DNA of 64,000 bases from Flagellimonas hadalis (GCF_007785775.2 NZ_VNIK02000001.1:124001-188000), one strand, 5' to 3'; shown: positions 32,101 to 42,167, counted from the first letter of the stretch. Numbers and translations are program-made. Notes: generated by a model not told the origin, from the letters alone.

Positions 32101-33610
32101 TTATGATTTTGCACCCTATTCACGGGTACGTCTTTTTGATCAGACTTTCTATTTTGAAAATGTAGGTCTTTCCGATGTGGACGAGGGAACAACGGCTATC
32201 TTGGACGGAACGATAAGCCATACGAATTTTGATGATTGGCACCTAGGGTTGGATGTGGATACCAGGAACAATCGGTTCCTGATCCTCAACACGGATTACA
32301 ATGAGGAGTCGTTGTACTACGGAACAGGCTTCATCAACGGGACAGGGAGTATCTATGGGCCTACGGATGCCCTTACCATTTCGGTGGATGCCACTACGGC
32401 GCGGGGAACCTCGTTGAAGATACCGCTGAGCGATGTGACCAGCGTGGGCGACTATTCTTTTATCAATTTTATTGAAAAGGGCGAATCCAATTCTTTTGAG
32501 AAGGAAAGGGTGCTGGAGGATTACCAAGGCCTGGAAATGGCCTTCGACCTTGCGGTGACACCTGACGCAGAAGTGGAGATCGTGGTGGACAGGAGCTCTG
32601 GAAGCTCCCTGAAAGGAACTGGGGAAGGAATTCTGTTGATAGAGATCAATACCAATGGCAAGTTCAATATGTATGGGGAATTTGTTGCGGTGACAGGGGA
32701 GTACAACTTCAAATATGGAGGGGTCATCGATAAGAAATTCAAGGTACGTCCCGGAGGTACCATCCTTTGGGAGCGAGATCCATTGGCGGCCCAATTGAAC
32801 CTTGAAGCGGTCTATTCCCTCAATGCCAATCCAGGCCCTCTTCTGGACAATGCAGGCTTTACGGGAAGGATCCCCACCGAGGTGGTCGTCCGATTGGATG
32901 GGGAACTGGAAAGCCCCAATATTAATTTTGATATTGATTTTCCCGGGACCAATTCCGTGGTACAGTCCGAACTCCAATACAGGTTGCAGGATCCCACGGT
33001 CAAGGAACGGAACGCCTTTTTCCTACTTGCCCAAGGCACCTTTGTGAACGCCCAAAGCGGGATCAACCAACAAGCGGTCACTGGGAACCTGATCCAGACG
33101 GCTTCGGGGCTGCTCAACCAGATTTTGGGCAGCAACAACGACAAGTTCAATCTGGGGGTATCCTATGAGCAGGGACTTTTGGACCCCAATGCCGATATCC
33201 GCACGGAAAACAGGATTGGGGTCACCGTATCCACGCAGATATCCGACCGTATTCTGGTGAATGGAAGGGTAGGGGTCCCAGTGGGTGGGGTGTCCGAGAC
33301 CGTAGTGGCAGGTGATGTCGAGGTGCAGGTACTCTTGAACGAGGAAGGCACCCTTAGCGCCAAGATATTCAACAGGGAGAACCAAATACAGCAGTTTTTG
33401 GCCGAACGTCAAGGCTATACCCAAGGGGTCGGACTTTCCTATCAAGTGGATTTTGACAGCTTCAAGGAATTGATGCGGAAAGTATTCAAGAAGAAGGAAG
33501 ATAGAGTAGGTCCGGCAACACAAAAACAGGCCTCCGAAGAGGTCATGGGCAAGGATAGTTTGATCCGCTTTTTGCCCAAGACGGTAGATTCTTCAAAATC
33601 CATGAATTAA
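29156..33610 (+). CDS. tamB: TamB-family translocation/assembly (bridge-like lipid transfer) protein
   Basis: 1484 residues from TTG 29156. The N-terminus is one membrane helix (LLAILVLLVLVSLVLS) followed by PVVQTRLAKYAMDSVNKEFG, typical of AsmA/TamB proteins. A long run of beta-strands follows, with the C-terminal TamB (DUF490) domain from about residue 1080 (YGTGFINGTGSIYGPTDAL, GEFVAVTGEYNFKYGGVIDKKF, VVRLDGELESPNINFDIDFP, LDPNADIRTENRIGVTVSTQIS). It spans the periplasm and is linked to lipid transport or barrel assembly. The start is uncertain: no ATG is in frame upstream, and an ATC at 29132 would add IKKLRKIL. Confidence 0.88.
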   Translation: MRSLLAILVLLVLVSLVLSMPVVQTRLAKYAMDSVNKEFGTNMQIDRVSLSLFTLNAGIKGIYVEDYKKDTLFYIHKLSTSILNLRNMANGKMEFGDIEADGLIFNLKTYEGEDDTNLDVFVAKLDDGKPRDPGTPPFFMASDEIQINNGKFRLIDENLESEKILDFNDIKILAEDFQVLGPEVTLDILGLTMEAKRGIVLEKLAAKFKYTKEEMRFDSLLIDTEQSELKGNLVFKYNREDFAEFLDRVNVEADFTESTISLNEVNAFFDEFGQDKEVTFTGNFTGVLNKLQVNDLFLFTDNTGIRGDFEFDNLFSEQAPFVLRGDIDNLTSSYYQLRSILPNILGKNIPESVQKLGQFTVRGDAEVTETSLDAKVNLNTAIGSSYVDLQMTNIQTIDDASYIGFISLIDFDLGAFTNDDQLGLTSLDMNVEGKGFVAESLNTEVIGEIYKLEYNGYEYNKIKVSGILKEQLFDGTLLCNDDNFRFDFKGLADFGGRENKFNFIAAVDYADLKKLNFIDDSISIFKGYVNMDIEGGNLDDIVGQMNFTNTTYQNKNDTYFFEDFTVNSSFDKDTVRTVEINSPDIITGYMRGKFKVNEIGKLVQNSVGSIYTNYKPFKISKGQYLDFNFKIYNKIVDVFFPDVAFDPNTFIRGNIVADEGDFKLTFKSPSIEAFENKFDNIELKIDNKNPLFNTFISVDDMSTVYYDIKDFSLINTTLKDTLFFRTEFKGGSEYNDSYNLNFYHTFNENNKSVIGLKKSEVSFKGSTWVLNKDGNSKNKVIFNSALDSILIEDVVMDNNNKEQIRLRGEFADSTYKDLDLQFKIVSLNKITPAIDSLKLNGSVDGFLNILQKDGKYLPTSSLNIRDFSVNDIRLGDLEVGIFGNNDLTEFGVSTWLNDNGKEKLSVNGKVTNFNNKQNLDLMANLMDFDMEPFSPLGEGVVSNIRGKVSGNVKISGGVENPSINGDLTLNEAGIGIPYLNVDYDFAPYSRVRLFDQTFYFENVGLSDVDEGTTAILDGTISHTNFDDWHLGLDVDTRNNRFLILNTDYNEESLYYGTGFINGTGSIYGPTDALTISVDATTARGTSLKIPLSDVTSVGDYSFINFIEKGESNSFEKERVLEDYQGLEMAFDLAVTPDAEVEIVVDRSSGSSLKGTGEGILLIEINTNGKFNMYGEFVAVTGEYNFKYGGVIDKKFKVRPGGTILWERDPLAAQLNLEAVYSLNANPGPLLDNAGFTGRIPTEVVVRLDGELESPNINFDIDFPGTNSVVQSELQYRLQDPTVKERNAFFLLAQGTFVNAQSGINQQAVTGNLIQTASGLLNQILGSNNDKFNLGVSYEQGLLDPNADIRTENRIGVTVSTQISDRILVNGRVGVPVGGVSETVVAGDVEVQVLLNEEGTLSAKIFNRENQIQQFLAERQGYTQGVGLSYQVDFDSFKELMRKVFKKKEDRVGPATQKQASEEVMGKDSLIRFLPKTVDSSKSMN

Positions 33611-33716
33611 GTTTGTTTTTTTTGACATTTTTTGATTGTTTTTTTACGAAAACGTTTGAGAAATTCCCCGAAAACAAATAAATTATCAAGGCATTCATTA
33701 ATTGGATAAAGTTTCC

Positions 33717-33724
33717 TAGTTTTG
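33717..33724 (+). promoter_or_regulatory. Predicted -7 element before pfkA
   Basis: TAGTTTTG matches TAnnTTTG, 17 nt ahead of the pfkA ATG. The -33 region is not a clear match. Confidence 0.4.
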
Positions 33725-33741
33725 ACCTCTTAAAATTTTTA

Positions 33742-34728
33742 ATGGCTTCAGAAATTAAGAAAATAGGGGTTTTTACCTCAGGTGGGGACTCGCCGGGAAT
33801 GAATGCTGCCATTCGTTCCGTGGTCCGTACCTGTGCGTATTTGAAGATAGAGTGCGTGGGTATCTACAGAGGATACCAAGGTATGATAGAAGGGGATTTC
33901 AAGACCCTCGATGCAAGAAGTGTGAACAATATCATCAATAAGGGAGGGACCATCCTAAAGTCTGCCCGCTGTGAAGAGTTCAGGACAAAGCAAGGAAGAC
34001 AAAAAGCTTACGACCAATTGATCAAGGAAGGCATCGATGCCTTTGTGGTGATCGGCGGTAATGGAAGCTTTCATGGCGCCATGTTGTTCAACCAAGAATT
34101 TGGCTTCCCAGTGATGGGAATCCCTGGCACCATTGACAATGATATTTTGGGAACATCATATACCCTGGGCTTTGACACCGCCATCAACACCGTTGTGGAG
34201 GCCGTGGACAAGATCAGGGATACGGCGAGTTCGCACAACCGTCTCTTCTTTGTGGAAGTGATGGGAAGGGACGTGGGACATATCGCCCTCAATGCAGGGG
34301 TTGGCGCAGGTGCCGAGGAAATATTGATCCCAGAGCAGAATTTGGGTCTTGAACGCCTTTTGGAATCCCTCAAACGCAGTAAGGCATCTGGAAAATCTTC
34401 CAGTATTGTCATTGTGGCCGAAGGGGACAGGACCGGCAAAAATGTGTTCGAGCTCAAGGAATATGTGGAGCAGCATTTGCCCATCTATGATGTCCGGGTA
34501 TCGGTATTGGGGCACATGCAGCGTGGAGGCAACCCCACCTGCTACGATAGGGTATTGGCCAGTAGGATGGGCGTAAAGGCCGTGGAAAGCCTCTTGGAAG
34601 GCAAATCCAACTACATGGTGGGCATCAGGGATACCAAATTGGTGCTTACCCCGATTGCCGATGCCATCAAGGCACATACGGAAATTGACGAGGAACTCTT
34701 GAGGGTATCCGATATCATGACAACATAA
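33742..34728 (+). CDS. pfkA: ATP-dependent 6-phosphofructokinase
   Basis: 328 residues. KIGVFTSGGDSPGMNAAIR is the N-terminal nucleotide site with the GGDS signature, VVIGGNGSFHGA follows, the catalytic loop is GIPGTIDNDI, and MGRDVGHIALNAGVGAGAEEILIPE and LGHMQRGGNPTCYDR complete the family A pattern. The Gly-Gly-Asp-Ser motif fits ATP use rather than pyrophosphate. It commits fructose-6-phosphate to glycolysis. It lies 24 bp before gap, apparently cotranscribed. Confidence 0.96.
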   Translation: MASEIKKIGVFTSGGDSPGMNAAIRSVVRTCAYLKIECVGIYRGYQGMIEGDFKTLDARSVNNIINKGGTILKSARCEEFRTKQGRQKAYDQLIKEGIDAFVVIGGNGSFHGAMLFNQEFGFPVMGIPGTIDNDILGTSYTLGFDTAINTVVEAVDKIRDTASSHNRLFFVEVMGRDVGHIALNAGVGAGAEEILIPEQNLGLERLLESLKRSKASGKSSSIVIVAEGDRTGKNVFELKEYVEQHLPIYDVRVSVLGHMQRGGNPTCYDRVLASRMGVKAVESLLEGKSNYMVGIRDTKLVLTPIADAIKAHTEIDEELLRVSDIMTT

Positions 34729-35754
<1,026 letters not shown>

Positions 35755-35780
35755 TTAAGTAGCTTTTTAAACATATTTAT

Positions 35781-35812
35781 AATCCCAAAGGAGTAAATGC
35801 TCCTTTGGGATT
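35781..35812. terminator. Perfect 13-bp stem-loop after gap
   Basis: AATCCCAAAGGAG and CTCCTTTGGGATT pair perfectly around a 6-nt loop. The downstream T-run is weak, so it may act as an mRNA 3'-end stabiliser or partial terminator between gap and the kinase gene. Confidence 0.6.
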
Positions 35813-35830
35813 CCATAAAAATATCAACCT

Positions 35831-36682
35831 ATGATCTTGATCGTGGATAGTGGCGCCACCAAGTCCGATTGGATTGCCTTGGATGAAAAGGGAGAACAAT
35901 TGTTCCTTACCCAAACCTTGGGGCTTAGCCCGGAAGTATTGACCAGGGAGGTCATCGAAGACCGATTGGCCAACAACTTTGAGCTTTCCAAAAATAAAAG
36001 CGCGGTAACCCAATTATATTTCTACGGGGCAGGTTGCGGCACCGATCGGATGAAAAGGTTTTTGAAGGAGATTTTTAAGGACTTTTTTCCCAATGCCAAG
36101 GCTGAGGTTAGGGAAGATACCTATGCGGCCATATATGCCACTACGCAGATTGGACGACAAGGAATCGTTTGTATTTTGGGCACAGGTTCCAACTGCAGTT
36201 ATTACGACGGCCACCAATTGATCCAAAAAGTGACTTCTTTGGGCTATATTTTGATGGACGATGGCAGTGGCAACTTTTTCGGAAGAAAACTGCTACGGGA
36301 TTACTACTTCCACAAAATGCCACAAGACCTTGGGATGAAATTTGCCAAGGAGTATGACCTTGATGCGGATGTGATCAAGGAGCATTTGTACAAACAGCCC
36401 AACCCCAATACCTATTTGGCCACTTTTGCCCGTTTCATCATAGAGAACAAAGAGCATCCCTATTGCAAAGGCGTCATCGAAAAAGGGTTGCAGCAGTTTG
36501 TGAACAACTACATCATGCAGTTTGAGCTGGCCACGAAAGTACCTGTGAGCTTCGTAGGGAGCATAGCACACTTTTTACAAGATGAATTGACAGCTTGTCT
36601 GGAACGAAATGATCTGATCCTGGGGGTTATCCGCAGAAGACCCATAGAAGGTTTGGTGGAGTTCCACCGAAAGACTATTTGA
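35831..36682 (+). CDS. BadF/BadG-type amino-sugar kinase (N-acetylglucosamine kinase-like)
   Basis: 283 residues of the ASKHA fold: MILIVDSGATKSDWIALDE (phosphate 1), the catalytic region VREDTYAAIYATTQ, ILGTGSNCSYYDGHQL (phosphate 2) and SLGYILMDDGSGNFFGRKLLRDY. It matches the Bacteroidota N-acetylglucosamine/N-acetylmuramic acid kinase group. A role in peptidoglycan or chitin sugar salvage fits the amidase and NagZ-like genes nearby. The 3' end overlaps the convergent ridA by 8 nt. Confidence 0.82.
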   Translation: MILIVDSGATKSDWIALDEKGEQLFLTQTLGLSPEVLTREVIEDRLANNFELSKNKSAVTQLYFYGAGCGTDRMKRFLKEIFKDFFPNAKAEVREDTYAAIYATTQIGRQGIVCILGTGSNCSYYDGHQLIQKVTSLGYILMDDGSGNFFGRKLLRDYYFHKMPQDLGMKFAKEYDLDADVIKEHLYKQPNPNTYLATFARFIIENKEHPYCKGVIEKGLQQFVNNYIMQFELATKVPVSFVGSIAHFLQDELTACLERNDLILGVIRRRPIEGLVEFHRKTI

Positions 36683-37055
36683 TCGCTATCATAGAGATTT
36701 CGACATTGACAAATCTTGGGAGATTGGCCACTTCAACCGTTTCCCTAGCAGGTGCCGTATCAGCATCAAAATAGCTGCCATATACCTCGTTTATCTGGGA
36801 AAATTGATGCATGTCCTTGATGAAGATGGATGCCTTTACCACATCCTCAAAACCCATTCCGGCCTCTTCCAGAATCGCTTTCAGGTTTTCCATGCACTGT
36901 TGGGTCTCTTTTTTGATGTCACCTTCCACTAACTTTCCTGATGTTGGGTCCATCGGAACCTGACCGGAGACATATAGGATACCGTTTACGAGTATGGCTT
37001 GGTTGTACGGGCCTATTGGGGCCGGGGCCTTGGAGGTATTGATGATTTTTTTCAT
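36675..37055 (-). CDS. ridA: RidA-family enamine/imine deaminase
   Basis: 126 residues from ATG 37055 (12 further codons upstream are in frame but unconserved). The YjgF/RidA pattern is complete: KAPAPIGPYNQAILVNGILYVSGQVP, EDVVKASIFIKDM, YFDADTAPARETVEVANLPRFVNVEI with the substrate Arg in APARE. It hydrolyses reactive 2-aminoacrylate-type enamines. It lies 41 bp downstream of lptD on the same strand. Confidence 0.94.
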   Translation of the reverse strand: MKKIINTSKAPAPIGPYNQAILVNGILYVSGQVPMDPTSGKLVEGDIKKETQQCMENLKAILEEAGMGFEDVVKASIFIKDMHQFSQINEVYGSYFDADTAPARETVEVANLPRFVNVEISMIAIK

Positions 37056-37096
37056 GGTCTGTACTGAATTTAGGTGCTGAAAATTATACAAAAAAA

Positions 37097-39787
37097 CTAT
37101 CTGTTGTTCCTAAAAGGCTGGCTCCTGTTTTCCCATTTTAGGTCTTGGAGTATGGAGCTTTTTATACCTACAAAGAAATACCATCTTTCATACCGTCCGA
37201 AAGGGGTCCAGTCAAAACTTAGCCTAAAACTTCCCAAATCTCGCTTGAAATTGAATCGGGTGTCGGCAAACCCTTGATTTTTAAGGTCATACCCTGAATT
37301 GAAACCGACCTCCCATTTGGGGGACAATTGTATGTTCCCTGAAAACATAAGGGAGTGGTTGGTAATTTCGCCCTGTCTGTTATTGTTGTTATATGTGGCC
37401 ACATAGGTAAACCGTGCATCCCAGGGTAGACTAGTGTTGTATATGGGATTCTCGACGTCACCGCCTTCGGCATCCCCCTTGTTGAAATGGGGTTCTCCTG
37501 TCCGCGCGCCATCCAGTTCAAAAGGGTTGGCCCCATAATCGGGTTCCTCTTGCTCATTGGGGTCTTTTTTCTTCCCTCCCTTTTGGAACATCTCACTGTC
37601 CAGTGAAAAACCGGTATTGAATCGGGCCGAGGTCAATCGGGCCAGGCCACCCCCATTTTTGATGTTCAGGGTGTTTATCCTCCGCCCACTATTATCAATG
37701 GCATAGGGGTCAAAGGTGGCCGCAAAGTTGATGGGGACATTTTTGATGATTTCGGTGGCACCGCTCATGTTTATGGGGCTCAGCTTGAGGGAGTCGGCCT
37801 CTAGGTTATAACTTGCGGAAAACGTGAGGTTACTCAAAATGCTAACCTTTTTGGGTTCCGTTGCGGTCGAATCCTTATCCCGGACCTTGGCCTCCAAGGA
37901 GTTCTTCAGAGAGAAGCTAAGAGAACTTCCCTTGTTCAAAGAAGGCCTCGTATAAACACTTGTCTCGAAGGGCGTATACTGGACTTCGTTACCATTTTTA
38001 TCCAAATAGGTTTCATAGAATTGCTCAAAGGAAGGGGTGTAGTTATAGCTCACCGACGGACTCATAACGTGGCGAAGGGCCTGTATCTTCTTGCCCTCCC
38101 CAAAATTCCAGGTACCATACATAGTGGTACCGATACTCGCTCCAAGATTATATCTGTTGAAACGGTCAAATCCTGGGATGGTATCCGTTATCACCCGTTC
38201 CTCTTCCATATTATATTGCCTGCGGATGGTCTCCAAGGTCCAAACATCCTCATAGCTCCCGTTCAAGCTCACACTAAAATATTTGGCCACCTTGAAGTTG
38301 GTCCCGATGGGAATCCTATGCCGCGCCCCGACCCTTGCATCATCGAACATCTTGCTGGTAAAAAAGTCCTCTTCCGTAGTGGTGATGCTATTCTGGGCGT
38401 TTACATCGTATTGAAAGTTCACGTTTTGGATGACCCCCTTTTTGATGCCGTCCCGTTTGGCAAATGGAAAAATACGCTCCATGCTCGCCTGAAAAGTGGG
38501 CAGTGACATATTGATCTGTTGCGTCCTGGAGTTCTGGGTATGGCTCAGCGTCAAACTGGTGTTGACCGAAGGATAGGCAGGAAAAGTCTTGGAATAACTA
38601 ATGGACGAGGCAAAGGTGTTCGTTTGTGTATTGTTTCGGTTTATCTGGTTGAGCGAGTTCGTATAAAATTGGCTACTCCCAAGATTCACAGAAGCTGAGA
38701 ACCTCGAATTTGGACTTGCCTTTGGGTCTTGGGTGTGCGATATCCGGATGTTATAGTTGCTCGTTCTGCTGTAGTCGCTGAAACCAAGTTGACTCTGGAT
38801 AAGGTTTTCGTAGCTCACATTGACATTGCCCCTGAACTTGTAACGTTTGGAGTAGATGGACTGTCCCCTGAACCCATAGCTTCCGTTGGTATAGAAATCT
38901 CCTGTTACAGCCAAATCCACATAATCGCTGATGGGCAGGTAGTACCCCCCGTTCTGGATAAAATATCCCCTTTGGGGATCGTTCCCGAAAGTGGGGAATA
39001 TCAGACCCGGTGCACGGCCCGTGGTCAGGGGAAAATAGGCAAAGGGCAGCGCAATGGGCGTGGGTACGTCCACGATGTACATGTTGCTGTATCCGGCAAT
39101 GATCTTCTTTTTGGGCACAAACTTGGCCTTCCGCACCCTGATGTAATAGTCGGGATCAACGGTATCCTTGGAGGTGGTGAGCTTTCCTTCGTATAAAAAG
39201 TACACGGAATCGTTCTCCTTTTTGGTGATTTCCGCATAGACCTTCATGGCATCACTCCCCAATTGGCCCAAGCCGGCTTGCTGTTCGGTCCTGGAGTTCC
39301 AGATGAGTGCCTTTTGGGTATCAAAGTTAAAACGGATGGAATCCGGTCTCACCTCGTTTTCCCCCTGTTTGAAATAGGGCAGTTGGGTATAATTGCCCAA
39401 GGAGTCCTTCATCCGTCCGGCATAGACCTCATTTTTTACATAATCCATCACAATGACCCCGGCTTTTAATTCGGTGTCCTGATAATAGATTTCTGCCTCA
39501 TCGTAGAGGTAAATTTTGTTGTCCTTTTGGCTGAGCTTTACATAATCCTTCGCCTTGTATTTGATCTTGTCCAGCAACAAAGGCTGTTTTTTAGGGACGG
39601 TATCGGTTTCAACAGAATCGGTGGCAACCGTTTTTTTAAGGAAATCTGCGGGGATAAGGGGAGCGGTCAAGGTATCGCCCACGGCCTGGATGGGCAAAGG
39701 TACAATGGGGTTCTCCTGAGCTATTAGCGTTGCCTTGCCACATAGAAGAACAAATAGGAAAACTAAAAGATGTTTATTTGCTTGCAA
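37097..39787 (-). CDS. lptD: LPS-assembly protein LptD
   Basis: 896 residues with signal peptide (LLVFLFVLLCGKATLIAQ). An OstA-like beta-jellyroll (about 85-240, IYLYDEAEIYYQDTELKAG, RMKDSLGNYTQLPYF) is followed by a large outer-membrane barrel (FPLTTGRAPGLIFPTFGNDPQRG, NFNFQ-type strands, to LRLSFDWTPFGRYERWYFFVGIKSS). It inserts LPS into the outer leaflet. It is divergent from the amidase gene, each with its own -7 element in the 130-bp gap. Confidence 0.88.
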   Translation of the reverse strand: MQANKHLLVFLFVLLCGKATLIAQENPIVPLPIQAVGDTLTAPLIPADFLKKTVATDSVETDTVPKKQPLLLDKIKYKAKDYVKLSQKDNKIYLYDEAEIYYQDTELKAGVIVMDYVKNEVYAGRMKDSLGNYTQLPYFKQGENEVRPDSIRFNFDTQKALIWNSRTEQQAGLGQLGSDAMKVYAEITKKENDSVYFLYEGKLTTSKDTVDPDYYIRVRKAKFVPKKKIIAGYSNMYIVDVPTPIALPFAYFPLTTGRAPGLIFPTFGNDPQRGYFIQNGGYYLPISDYVDLAVTGDFYTNGSYGFRGQSIYSKRYKFRGNVNVSYENLIQSQLGFSDYSRTSNYNIRISHTQDPKASPNSRFSASVNLGSSQFYTNSLNQINRNNTQTNTFASSISYSKTFPAYPSVNTSLTLSHTQNSRTQQINMSLPTFQASMERIFPFAKRDGIKKGVIQNVNFQYDVNAQNSITTTEEDFFTSKMFDDARVGARHRIPIGTNFKVAKYFSVSLNGSYEDVWTLETIRRQYNMEEERVITDTIPGFDRFNRYNLGASIGTTMYGTWNFGEGKKIQALRHVMSPSVSYNYTPSFEQFYETYLDKNGNEVQYTPFETSVYTRPSLNKGSSLSFSLKNSLEAKVRDKDSTATEPKKVSILSNLTFSASYNLEADSLKLSPINMSGATEIIKNVPINFAATFDPYAIDNSGRRINTLNIKNGGGLARLTSARFNTGFSLDSEMFQKGGKKKDPNEQEEPDYGANPFELDGARTGEPHFNKGDAEGGDVENPIYNTSLPWDARFTYVATYNNNNRQGEITNHSLMFSGNIQLSPKWEVGFNSGYDLKNQGFADTRFNFKRDLGSFRLSFDWTPFGRYERWYFFVGIKSSILQDLKWENRSQPFRNNR

Positions 39788-39807
39788 CGTGATAAATCCT
39801 ATTTTTG
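39777..39807 (+). promoter_or_regulatory. Consensus promoter of the amidase gene
   Basis: TTTG (39777-39780), exactly 19 nt, then TATTTTTG (39800-39807): a textbook Bacteroidota promoter. The start of transcription is predicted near 39812, giving a leader of about 105 nt. It overlaps the first codons of the divergent lptD. Confidence 0.7.
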
Positions 39808-39833
39808 TGCTAGTTTGGCCCAGTTTTTGGCCT

Positions 39834-39841
39834 CAAACTTA
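39834..39841 (-). promoter_or_regulatory. Predicted -7 element of lptD
   Basis: The minus strand has TAAGTTTG, a perfect TAnnTTTG, about 47 nt before the lptD ATG. No clear -33 element. Confidence 0.4.
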
Positions 39842-39917
39842 CATATATTTTTTGGTCTACTTACGGCGGATTACAATATTTTTAACCTTAACGGGACACT
39901 ATAATTACTCACTTCAT

Positions 39918-41129
39918 ATGAATAAAAGTCGGTCTGCATTTCTAGTTTTCATCCTTATGGTACTTCCGTTGCTCTCTTTTACCAAAAATGAAACCGAAGA
40001 GCCGCCCCAGGATGAATTTGTGGTGGTACTGGACGCTGGCCATGGCGGCCATGACCCAGGAAATATAGGCAATGGCTATCTGGAGAAGGATATTTCACTC
40101 GCCATTGTACTCAAGATTGGGGAAGAGCTCAAAAAACACCCGGGTATCAAAGTGGTGTATACTCGGAAAGATGACACTTTTATTGACCTTTTTGTCCGCG
40201 GAAAGATTGCCAATGAGGCAGGGGCCGACCTTTTTGTGTCGGTACATTGCAATGCACACAGTTCGGATGCCTATGGTGCGGAAACCTACGTATTGGGACT
40301 GCACGCCAATCGACAAAATTTTGAAGTGGCCAAAAAGGAGAACTCCGTGATCTACCTGGAGGACGACTACGAGCAGCGCTATGCGGAATATGACATCAAT
40401 TCCCCGGAATCTGTAATCGGGTTGACCATTATGCAAGAGGAATTTCTGGACCAGAGCATACAGTTGGGAAAAAAACTTCAGGACAATTTCACCAAAAAAC
40501 TCAGCAGAAAGGACCGGAAGGTAAAACAGGCAGGTTTTATCGTGCTGCACCAAACTTTCATGCCCAGTGTTCTGGTGGAAGCTGGGTTCTTGACCAACAA
40601 GAGCGAAGGTGGATATCTCAACTCCAAGAAGGGACAGGACGAAATGGGAACGGCCATCGCCGATGCCATATTGGCCTACAAGGCCGAAATGGGCATAGGG
40701 GGCGATGCAAGTGTCGGTACCCCGGCGATCAAAGAAGCCAAGACACCCACAACTGTTCCAGAAATTGTTGAACAGAAGGAAGAGACCGCTGCCAAGGAAG
40801 TGCAGCAAGAGAAAGAAACCACAGTGGCCACTGTTCCGGTCAAGGAGAAGGAGGGAGTGGCAATCGATTCCAAAACGGACGTCGTGTTCAAGGTACAACT
40901 TATGGCCAGCGCGAAGAACATTCCGTTGAAGGGGGAAAATTTCAATGGATTGGACCAACTGTCCAAGGAACCCTACAAGAACCTGTTCCGTTACCTGTAC
41001 GGCAATGCCAGCACCTTGGAAGATGCCAAACGCTTGAAGGCCAAGGCAGATGCCAAAGGCTATACCACCTCCTATATTGTTGCTTATAAGAACGGTGACC
41101 GAGTGCCCTTGGCCCAAGTCCAGGAGTAA
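39918..41129 (+). CDS. N-acetylmuramoyl-L-alanine amidase with C-terminal SPOR-like domain
   Basis: 403 residues from ATG 39918; longer in-frame starts would run back past the promoter. A signal segment (FLVFILMVLPLLSFT) is followed by the Amidase_3 domain: VVLDAGHGGHDPGNIGNG (zinc His), YLEKDISLAIV (zinc Glu), FVSVHCNAHSSDAYGAETYVLG (zinc His) and VLVEAGFLTNKSE (catalytic Glu). After a Glu/Lys/Thr-rich linker (about 255-320), DVVFKVQLMASAKNIPL and LEDAKRLKAKADAKGY form a SPOR-like septal peptidoglycan-binding domain. It splits septal peptidoglycan at division. Confidence 0.92.
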   Translation: MNKSRSAFLVFILMVLPLLSFTKNETEEPPQDEFVVVLDAGHGGHDPGNIGNGYLEKDISLAIVLKIGEELKKHPGIKVVYTRKDDTFIDLFVRGKIANEAGADLFVSVHCNAHSSDAYGAETYVLGLHANRQNFEVAKKENSVIYLEDDYEQRYAEYDINSPESVIGLTIMQEEFLDQSIQLGKKLQDNFTKKLSRKDRKVKQAGFIVLHQTFMPSVLVEAGFLTNKSEGGYLNSKKGQDEMGTAIADAILAYKAEMGIGGDASVGTPAIKEAKTPTTVPEIVEQKEETAAKEVQQEKETTVATVPVKEKEGVAIDSKTDVVFKVQLMASAKNIPLKGENFNGLDQLSKEPYKNLFRYLYGNASTLEDAKRLKAKADAKGYTTSYIVAYKNGDRVPLAQVQE

Positions 41130-41168
41130 GAGAAAAAATATCTGTGGATACCTTGTAAAAAATATTCC

Positions 41169-41176
41169 TAAATTTG
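41169..41176 (+). promoter_or_regulatory. Predicted -7 element of the mlaD operon
   Basis: TAAATTTG matches TAnnTTTG and lies 22 nt before the TTG start at 41199, in the 70-bp gap after the amidase gene. Confidence 0.35.
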
Positions 41177-41198
41177 TTTAAATCATAAACCGAATCTT

Positions 41199-42167
41199 TT
41201 GAAACTATCCAGGGAAATTAAAACTGGGATTATCGTGATTGTAGGGATTGTGGCCTTTATTTTTGGGCTTAGCTATCTAAAATCCTCCCCACTTTTCGAG
41301 AATAACAAAACATTTTACGCTGTTTATGAGAACGTGGGCGGGTTGCAGGCCGGTACACAGGTTTCCATCAATGGCTATGGCGTTGGCAACGTCACCGGAA
41401 TCAATTTTAAGGACAGTTCAGGTAAACTTTTGGTCACTTTTACCGTGAGCAACGAATTTGATTTTTCTGAGAATAGCGTGGCGGAACTTTTCGATACGGG
41501 TATTATCGGGGGCAAGGGCATACAGATTATCCCTGTTTTTGATCAAGCGCCCAATGCCAAGTCCGGGGATACCCTGCAATCCAAGATCAAACCGGGACTC
41601 ACCGATCTGGTGCAACAAAAATTGACCCCCTTGCAGCAAAAGGTGGAAGGAGCAGTATCGCATGCCGATTCATTGCTGATGAACGTCAACGATATATTGG
41701 ACGACCCCACCAAAAGGGAGCTCAAGGAGACCATTGTATCCCTCAACCAGTTGATCGGGGCCTTCAAGGGCAGTGCGGACAAGCTGAACGTGCTTTTGGA
41801 GAACAACAAGGAACAGTTGGACAATTCATTGAAGAATGTGGACAACATCACCTCCAACTTTTCAAAACTTTCCGATTCCTTGGCCAATGTGGACCTTGCC
41901 GGCACCCTTACCAACTTCCAGACCACAGTGGACAAGCTGAACGGTATCTTGGCAAAAATTGAACAAGGGGAAGGCTCGTTGGGCAAATTGCACAAGGACG
42001 ATGCACTCTACAACAATTTGGCCGCGGCATCCAGGGAACTGGACCTTTTGTTGCAGGATTTCAGGCTTAATCCCAAGCGATACGTGAACGTGTCCGTATT
42101 CGGGAAAAAGCAAAAGGAATACACACTCCCCGAGGACGACCCGGCAGAGGAAAATCAAGAAAATTAA
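41199..42167 (+). CDS. MCE/MlaD-family lipid-transport protein
   Basis: 322 residues from TTG 41199 (no in-frame ATG upstream before a stop). A single N-terminal helix (GIIVIVGIVAFIFGLSYL) is followed by the MCE domain NKTFYAVYENVGGLQAGTQVSINGYGVGNVTGI and SVAELFDTGIIGGKGIQI, then a long helical, coiled-coil-like region (about 140-270) ending with EGSLGKLHKDDALYNNL. It is the substrate-binding part of an Mla-type phospholipid system between the membranes. The ATPase and permease are not adjacent here. The stop abuts the next ATG. Confidence 0.9.
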   Translation: MKLSREIKTGIIVIVGIVAFIFGLSYLKSSPLFENNKTFYAVYENVGGLQAGTQVSINGYGVGNVTGINFKDSSGKLLVTFTVSNEFDFSENSVAELFDTGIIGGKGIQIIPVFDQAPNAKSGDTLQSKIKPGLTDLVQQKLTPLQQKVEGAVSHADSLLMNVNDILDDPTKRELKETIVSLNQLIGAFKGSADKLNVLLENNKEQLDNSLKNVDNITSNFSKLSDSLANVDLAGTLTNFQTTVDKLNGILAKIEQGEGSLGKLHKDDALYNNLAAASRELDLLLQDFRLNPKRYVNVSVFGKKQKEYTLPEDDPAEENQEN

